Source of the DNA: an uncultured Clostridia bacterium
GTDB lineage: Bacteria > Bacillota > Clostridia > Oscillospirales > Oscillospiraceae
Reading direction: 5' to 3'
Assembly (NCBI GenBank): GCA_945876285.1
Contig: CAMCNO010000006.1
Span: forward strand, 1 to 64,000
DNA length: 64,000 nt
Part shown: one piece after another, positions 58,286-64,000 of the stretch
How the letters are laid out: the number at the start of each line of letters is the position of its first letter
Numbering within the stretch: position 1 is the first letter of the stretch
The notes under the pieces: generated by a model
Databases searched by the model: none
Seen by the model: the letters and a program-made list of their open reading frames with translations, nothing else
Told to the model about the DNA's origin: nothing
Translations under genes and position numbers: made by a program

Positions 58286-59668
58286 TTATTTTTGCGAATA
58301 GGAGTAGATGATCTGGCTGTCATCCACGATCTCCCTGTTTATATCCATTGCCAGCATGACGCTGTCCTTTCCGTCGTAGCTCCTGATGGAGATACCCACC
58401 GACAGACCATCCCGGATCTCATCCAGATACGGGACCTTGGTCACGGTCGTGATGGTTTTGCCGGGGGCGAGCTGGGATAGCTTCAGGTCCAGGGTCTCCC
58501 AGTAGACCAGGGTGCCGCTGTGGTCAAAAATCTTGATCATGACGGGCCAGTCCCAGTACAGCGGCGCGCTGCCGTCATTTTCCCAGTCCAGCCGGATGTC
58601 GATGGAATCGTCGGCAAAGGAAAACGTCGTTGAGAGCCTGGACACATAGTACTTGTATCCCACCCGCCGCAGGATGGAGTCGTAGGCGTTCGTATCCACG
58701 TCAGGGATGTGGGGCCCGACAAAGGTCAGGTGACAGTCCTCCAGCTGCCGGAGCAGGGAGGAGAGGTCTTCGTTATACAGACGGCTCTCGTCGATGCCGC
58801 TGGTGATCTCGCCGCCCGCCGGCGCGGTTTCCCAGAAGTTCGGATATGGCTGAATTTCAATTTCATCCACGGAGGTGGCCTGGCTGCCGCCGGATCTTGT
58901 CCACTCCAGCCATCTGTCCGTCTGCGCCTGGTCGCCCAGCACATCGTTGTAGATGCCCAGCCTGGCGTCCACCGCGTAGATGTAGCTTCTGCGCATCAGG
59001 AACCGCACGTTTTGGAAGTGCTCCGTGTAGGCGAGGATGTAGTCCCAGCAGGTCTCGGACGAGGGCATCAGGGAATTGCCGTCGTTGTCCCGGGCGTGCC
59101 ACTCGCCCCAGTGGCCCAGACTTCCCAGCTCCACATAGGCCGCAAAGTCATCCTGATTGAAGTAATCGGCTAGTGCGGTGACAGCCATGGTATGACGGGA
59201 ACGGAAAAACTCGTTTTCGTAGTTCGGGGAATACCCACTTCCGCTGCTCCCGGAATAGTAGGTGCCGTCTCCGGTGGACTCCAGCAGCCATCCGGGGATG
59301 TCCGCGCCGCCGTCCGTGTCCGGGTCGTCGCAGACGAAGCGGATGACGGCGTGTTTTCCCTGGGCCTTCCACTGGGGGATGTGGAATTTGGATTCCAGGA
59401 AGGCGGTGTCATACTGCCCCATCTCCGGCTCCCAGTCCGACCATTTCAGCTTGATAAAAACCAGGTCGGTGTCCTGGCATTTGTCCACATTTTCCGCGTA
59501 GGGCGCGTAGCCCATCAGCGGATTTGCCACAATGCCCTTGTCCGGCTCGAAGGTCACCTCGTCGTTCAGGTGGTAGCGGCCCAGCATATAGGCGAGGAGG
59601 CCGACGATGGCGGTGGTCAGCAGGAACAGGAGGATGTAGTCAGCCACCCGGCTTTTCTTCTCAGCCAT
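58286..59668 (-). CDS. Membrane-anchored DUF4832-type (glycoside-hydrolase-like) protein
   Basis: N-terminal TM; ANPLMGYAPYA...LVFIKLKWSDWEPEMGQYDTAFLESKFHIPQWKAQGKHAVIRFVCDDP...AAYVELGSLGHWGEWHA. Confidence 0.75.
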   Translation of the reverse strand: MAEKKSRVADYILLFLLTTAIVGLLAYMLGRYHLNDEVTFEPDKGIVANPLMGYAPYAENVDKCQDTDLVFIKLKWSDWEPEMGQYDTAFLESKFHIPQWKAQGKHAVIRFVCDDPDTDGGADIPGWLLESTGDGTYYSGSSGSGYSPNYENEFFRSRHTMAVTALADYFNQDDFAAYVELGSLGHWGEWHARDNDGNSLMPSSETCWDYILAYTEHFQNVRFLMRRSYIYAVDARLGIYNDVLGDQAQTDRWLEWTRSGGSQATSVDEIEIQPYPNFWETAPAGGEITSGIDESRLYNEDLSSLLRQLEDCHLTFVGPHIPDVDTNAYDSILRRVGYKYYVSRLSTTFSFADDSIDIRLDWENDGSAPLYWDWPVMIKIFDHSGTLVYWETLDLKLSQLAPGKTITTVTKVPYLDEIRDGLSVGISIRSYDGKDSVMLAMDINREIVDDSQIIYSYSQK

Positions 59669-60344
59669 TGTATTCTCCGTTGTATTGGATGAGGTTGATG
59701 TCCTTGACGCCCTCGATCTCCCTGATCTTATCCATGAAGGTGGTGCCGTTCTTGTCGCAGATCAGCTCCAGCGTCAGCTCGCAGGCGGAGCCGCGCATGG
59801 TCTTGCTCTTGACCTGATAGCGGTAGCGGCTCAGACAGCGGAGGATCTCGTCATCCGCCGTGTCGCCCTCATAGTGAACGACCAGGATGTAGATGACCCC
59901 GCTCTTCCGCTTGTGGTAGAAGAGGTAGACGATGAAAATCATCACGATCATGGTCAGGGCGGCCAGGACATAAAGCCCCGCGGCCAGCGTGATGCCCACG
60001 GAGATGGACCAGAACAGATACAGAAGGTCCATGGGGTCCTTGATGGCTGTGCGGTAGCGGACGATGGAGAGAGCGCCCACCATGCCCAGGGAGATCACAA
60101 TGTTGCTGCTGATGGCAAGGGTCAGCATACAGGTCAGCACGGTCATGCCGATCAGCGTGACACCGAAGGAAGCGGAGTACACAACGCCGCCGTAGTAGTG
60201 GCCGTATACCTTATAGATCACAATGCCCAGCAGCACGGCGGCGGTCATGGCGACGATGGCTGTGATGACGAAATCCAGGGTGATGCCGCCGCTGGCGGCA
60301 AAGGAATCCCATACTGTTTTCTTAAAATAATCCCGAATAGACAT
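59661..60344 (-). CDS. DUF4956-family membrane protein
   Basis: ISLGMVGALSIVRYRTAIKDPMDLLYLFWSISVGITLAAGLYVLA. Confidence 0.85.
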   Translation of the reverse strand: MSIRDYFKKTVWDSFAASGGITLDFVITAIVAMTAAVLLGIVIYKVYGHYYGGVVYSASFGVTLIGMTVLTCMLTLAISSNIVISLGMVGALSIVRYRTAIKDPMDLLYLFWSISVGITLAAGLYVLAALTMIVMIFIVYLFYHKRKSGVIYILVVHYEGDTADDEILRCLSRYRYQVKSKTMRGSACELTLELICDKNGTTFMDKIREIEGVKDINLIQYNGEYNG

Positions 60345-61095
60345 TTCTTGATCTCCTCCCGCTCATGAATGTTTTGGATACTCCGGCCGTAAGATCGGTC
60401 AGATGGTGGGCTGCCTCATAACACATGGCATACTTGGAAAACGCGGAAAATTCCTGGCCGTCCAGCGGCAGGAGCGTTTTGACCACCTGGGGCAGAAAGG
60501 CGGTGTACTTGACCTCCAGGACCAGCTTGCCCGGCTCAATGGCCGGGAGCGTGGGAAGCTCCGCGTCGAAGATGTCGAAGGAGCCGATAGCGGCCCGGAC
60601 GCTTTTGTCAAAAGTGATGCGGACGGTGCCCGCGTCCATGATCATCGGTGTTCTTTCGTAGTCCACCACTACCTTCGGGCGGAGGAGCTTCACCATGCAC
60701 TCGTAGTAGAACTCTTTGCAGAGGTTTTCCTCCCTGGTCAGAAGGAACGGATAGTCCCCGTCCAGGATTCTCTGAAACTCCTCTCTGGTGAGTGCGGCGG
60801 ATTCCTTGTAGATGTAGCTGCCGCGTTTGGTTTTCCGCTCCAGACTGATGCGCTGGTCGCTGCAATTATAGATCCTGATGCGCCACTTCTGACGGAAATC
60901 CACGCCCATGATCTTTTCCCGGTAAGCGGAGTCGTGCATATCGTCGAAGTAGAGGCTTCGGATCATGTACGCTCCGTCCGCCGCGTTCCGGTCAAGGGAC
61001 AAAAACGGGCTCAGGCGCCGCTGAAGCAGCTCTGCTTCCGGGTAGGAGATGAGATATTTCCACTCATGGCGGAAGACTTTCTTTTTTTCACACAT
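60322..61095 (-). CDS. VTC-domain polyphosphate polymerase-like protein
   Basis: CEKKKVFRHEWKYLISYPEAELLQRRLSPFLSLDRNA...YMIRSLYFDDMHDSAYREKIMGVDFRQKWRIRIYN...ISLERKTKRGSYIYKESAALTREEF...LRPKVVVDYERTPMI. Confidence 0.9.
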   Translation of the reverse strand: MCEKKKVFRHEWKYLISYPEAELLQRRLSPFLSLDRNAADGAYMIRSLYFDDMHDSAYREKIMGVDFRQKWRIRIYNCSDQRISLERKTKRGSYIYKESAALTREEFQRILDGDYPFLLTREENLCKEFYYECMVKLLRPKVVVDYERTPMIMDAGTVRITFDKSVRAAIGSFDIFDAELPTLPAIEPGKLVLEVKYTAFLPQVVKTLLPLDGQEFSAFSKYAMCYEAAHHLTDLTAGVSKTFMSGRRSRNVYSGLF

Positions 61096-61096
61096 C

Positions 61097-62860
61097 TCAT
61101 TCACCTTCGTTGAAGTAGGAGGCATGGACACTGCCGTCAGGCATCACGTAAAAGCAGAGCGTGCCGTAAACGGTTGTCTTGACCTCGGTGGGATAGGTCT
61201 CATAGGCGATCTGGCTCTTTCCGTCGTCGGTCTGTGCCGTGACGGAGAGGAAATACTGCCCGACAGGGAGCCGGTCGATGATCCATTCCGTGGATTTGCA
61301 GCCGGAATCGCTGAACAGGGGCGTCTCAAAATCCCAGGAGTCATCCAGAATGATGCTATAGGTGACGGCTTTATCCCGGGCAGCGTCCTCCCAGGAGAGA
61401 CGGAGAGTGCCGTCCGCCTGTGTTTCCGGCTCGCGGATATGGAAGGGAGCGGGAAGCTCCAGACTCTCATAATAGGCGTAATAGTTCCTCACGATCTGCT
61501 CATGGATGCCTGCCGCAAGGGCGTCGTACTGGGCCGGGGTCACCCGGGCAAAGGTCTTATCCGGCAGGCTGAATACGTATTCTTCCGCCAGCCCGGTAAG
61601 CCTGGATACGGCGGAGGAAACAACAGGCTCGGTCAGATATGTCTCATACAGAGTATCTACCGCCGTGCTGAGGCCGGAGATGCAGGCATCGTCCTCCAGG
61701 ATTCTGGCGAACAGGACGTTATCGTAAAAACTGAAGATGCCGGTGTCCCAGGCAGCCGACTGGCCCGGGCCCCGCAGTTCCTCATAATCCGCGCGGAAGG
61801 CGCCGTCGTTGTCCCAGGAGATGAAGTAAAACTTCTCGGAGCCGGTGGGGCTGTACAGATAATAGTTCTCTGTGGAGGTGCCCTTGTTGCCGGTCAGGAT
61901 ATTGAAGGCAAGCCAGTGATAGAGGTTGTCTCTGTCAAAATAGGTGTCGAGGACCTCCTGAATGGAGAGGTTGGGATCGTTGACGGCCTTGAGCATTGCC
62001 AGCAGCTTGGCATGGTCGTCGCTGCCTTTGCTCTCCAGCAGCGCTTCGAATGCGTCCTTCTGGAATTGGGAGGAGGTGGACAGGGTGATGACATCCTCGT
62101 GGCGGGCAAAATCGAAAGCATTAGCTTTGTAGAGCGCGCCGTCATCGTCCAGATGGCGGCTTTTCAAATAGGACTTGTTGATGGGCTCCACCATGGTGTA
62201 CAGGCCGTAATCCTGGTAAAGCGTATCCGCACCGGAGGTAGTGTCTTTCACATAGAGGTGGACCAGCCGCGTCCGTGTGCTCAGAAGAGATGGGATATCC
62301 TCCATCAGCTCATAGCACAGCTTGTTCGTGATGCGGAGCGGGTCGGCAAAGCTCTTTGACAGGACCACGGTCTTCATTCCGTCCAGGGAGCCCTTGCCGT
62401 CCTTGATGGAAATGCGATAGCTCTTTTGCTGCCGCTTGGAGGCGTTTGCTCCCTGTAGCCGGACGACAGCGTTGGCGGTCAGCGCTCTGTATCCGAAAGC
62501 GCCCTCGGTGGGCGCGTTTTCATCGCCCATCTGGAACACGGCCTCGCATTGATACGGAATCGTTCCCTGTTCCTCCAGGGGAATGGAGTTGATCTCCGTC
62601 CAGGTGTGGTCGGTGCCGTCGGCCTCGTTGCCCAGGCCCACCGCCAGATAAACGACGGCAATGCCGTCTTCTGTTTCCGCATACAGGTCGTTGGCGTCGG
62701 AGACAAGAATGGCGGCAGCATCGGTTTTCTCATAGGTCTCCTCCGGCGTCAGGATGCTGTTGAGGACGTTCTCTCCCTGAAAGCCGCACCCGGCCAGCAG
62801 CAGGCAGAGCAGCACCGGCAGCATGCACCGGTACCTGGCAAAATGGGTTTTCGTTCTCAT
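61097..62860 (-). CDS. CotH-kinase-family lipoprotein
   Basis: Lipobox LLCLLLAGCGF; RQQKSYRISIKDGKGSLDGMKTVVLSKSFADPLRITNKLCYELMEDI; YQDYGLYTMVEPINKSYLKSRHLDDDGALYKANAFDF; FYFISWDNDGAF. Confidence 0.9.
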   Translation of the reverse strand: MRTKTHFARYRCMLPVLLCLLLAGCGFQGENVLNSILTPEETYEKTDAAAILVSDANDLYAETEDGIAVVYLAVGLGNEADGTDHTWTEINSIPLEEQGTIPYQCEAVFQMGDENAPTEGAFGYRALTANAVVRLQGANASKRQQKSYRISIKDGKGSLDGMKTVVLSKSFADPLRITNKLCYELMEDIPSLLSTRTRLVHLYVKDTTSGADTLYQDYGLYTMVEPINKSYLKSRHLDDDGALYKANAFDFARHEDVITLSTSSQFQKDAFEALLESKGSDDHAKLLAMLKAVNDPNLSIQEVLDTYFDRDNLYHWLAFNILTGNKGTSTENYYLYSPTGSEKFYFISWDNDGAFRADYEELRGPGQSAAWDTGIFSFYDNVLFARILEDDACISGLSTAVDTLYETYLTEPVVSSAVSRLTGLAEEYVFSLPDKTFARVTPAQYDALAAGIHEQIVRNYYAYYESLELPAPFHIREPETQADGTLRLSWEDAARDKAVTYSIILDDSWDFETPLFSDSGCKSTEWIIDRLPVGQYFLSVTAQTDDGKSQIAYETYPTEVKTTVYGTLCFYVMPDGSVHASYFNEGE

Positions 62861-64000
62861 TTACACATCCTCCCCTGCATAGACGGAAATGGTCCCATCC
62901 AGTGCTACCGTAAAGACGTAGCAGCCATAGATCTTTCCAACGTTTGCAATGCTGTAATAGTCAAAGCAGTCAGTGGTGTGGCCGGACTCATTGGTGGCCG
63001 TGACCTTCAGATAATAGGTGCCCGGCTCCAGAAGTCCCACCCTGGCATAAGGGATCGTCAGATCGGAACCAGTAGACAGGATATGCCGGAACTGGTAGTC
63101 AGTGGCCAACTGATAATCGTAGGTCACGGATTCGCCCCGGAGATCATAAGCGGTGCCCCAGGAGAAAAAGATGCTGTCCTCGTGGGATTCCGGGGTGTTG
63201 ACAAAGAACGGCCACGGGCATGCCAGACTGTCCAGATAATATTCATAGTTGATCTGTATCTCGGATGAGAGCATATCGACGTATCTGTCGTACTCCTTTG
63301 GTGTCAGCTGGCTGTTGTAATTGCTGAACGCATTGTTGAAAATGTCATATTTGACCACCTTGCTGTATGCGGCGGCGCGTTCCGAAATTTTATCGGGGCT
63401 CAGCGCGTGCTCCATCAGGTCGTGAATGGCATCCTCCAACTGCTTGCGGTAACATTCTTCCTTCATCATCCGCTGGAAAAGTACCAGAGAGACATATTGG
63501 GTCAGACCGTGTTCCCAGGAAAGACCTTCCAGGTATCCGATTTTCTGAAAGTAATTTCTTCGGAAGGAGGCGTCCATGTCCCAGGAGATGAAGTACCACT
63601 TCTGAGAGTTCAGCGGACTGTAAATGTATGCGTTTCTGGGACCGGAGTCGTAGTTGCCGATAAGAATTTGAAAGGCCATCCAGTAGCACAGGTTCTCCGC
63701 GTCAAAATCGTTTTCGATGATCTCTGTGATGGGGATGCTGTAATTCTGCAGTCTGGTCAGTGTGTCCCGCAGATTGGCGTGGTCATCGCTGCCCTTGATC
63801 TCCAGATAAGATTCAAACGCGTCCTCGTCGTAGTCGTCTCCGATTGCCATGATCTCGTCGTAGTCATACCATTCAAACATATTGACCTTATACAGCTCAC
63901 CGCGTTCATCCAGGCCGTGGTTCTTCAGGTAGGTCCGGTTGATCTGCTCCACCATGGTGTAAAGACCGTAGTCCACATAGTTCCCGGAACCGCCCGCTGT
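62861..64000 (-). CDS. CotH-kinase-family protein (5' end beyond window)
   Basis: TAGGSGNYVDYGLYTMVEQINRTYLKNHGLDERGELYKVNMFEW; WYFISWDMDASFRRNYF; tandem paralogue of the preceding gene. Confidence 0.9.
   Translation of the reverse strand, partial: TAGGSGNYVDYGLYTMVEQINRTYLKNHGLDERGELYKVNMFEWYDYDEIMAIGDDYDEDAFESYLEIKGSDDHANLRDTLTRLQNYSIPITEIIENDFDAENLCYWMAFQILIGNYDSGPRNAYIYSPLNSQKWYFISWDMDASFRRNYFQKIGYLEGLSWEHGLTQYVSLVLFQRMMKEECYRKQLEDAIHDLMEHALSPDKISERAAAYSKVVKYDIFNNAFSNYNSQLTPKEYDRYVDMLSSEIQINYEYYLDSLACPWPFFVNTPESHEDSIFFSWGTAYDLRGESVTYDYQLATDYQFRHILSTGSDLTIPYARVGLLEPGTYYLKVTATNESGHTTDCFDYYSIANVGKIYGCYVFTVALDGTISVYAGEDV

Overview
64-kb window from a Gram-positive-type anaerobe (Clostridia/Oscillospiraceae-like by gene content; taxonomy inferred, not searched). 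Mostly chromosomal genes, with two IS200/IS605-type elements that carry RNA-guided nucleases (TnpB and IscB). Main blocks: (i) SNF2/SWIM helicase, 0.2-3.4 kb; (ii) a five-gene minus-strand operon of MBL hydrolase, GAF/HD-GYP, FecR, CHASE2-adenylate cyclase and NHL-SLH protein, 4.3-12.1 kb; (iii) LytTR-PAS regulator, LacI regulator and pyruvate:ferredoxin oxidoreductase; (iv) a truncated hybrid-kinase C-terminus, a giant SLH/beta-helix surface protein and a ZIP transporter; (v) a TnpB element, a FecBCD-type ABC transporter, FmdE and larC-larB-larE behind an attenuator-like leader; (vi) a GGDEF/HD-GYP protein, a sensor-kinase fragment, YgeY and an aminotransferase; (vii) a tctC-[IscB element]-tctB-tctA operon; (viii) DUF4317, a yyaL homologue with an in-frame amber stop, and a nitrite/sulfite reductase; (ix) a CotH/VTC/DUF4956/DUF4832 surface cluster running off the right edge. 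Strongest leads: the IscB element and its solo end copy, both abutting ATGGAT start codons; the TnpB element with readable TAM and guide; the CHASE2/FecR/HD-GYP/MBL operon; the CotH-VTC-DUF4956 cluster; a sensor kinase apparently split into two fragments 20 kb apart; and a lar operon without larA. No rRNA, tRNA or CRISPR array was recognised. All family calls come from reading motifs, with no database search.
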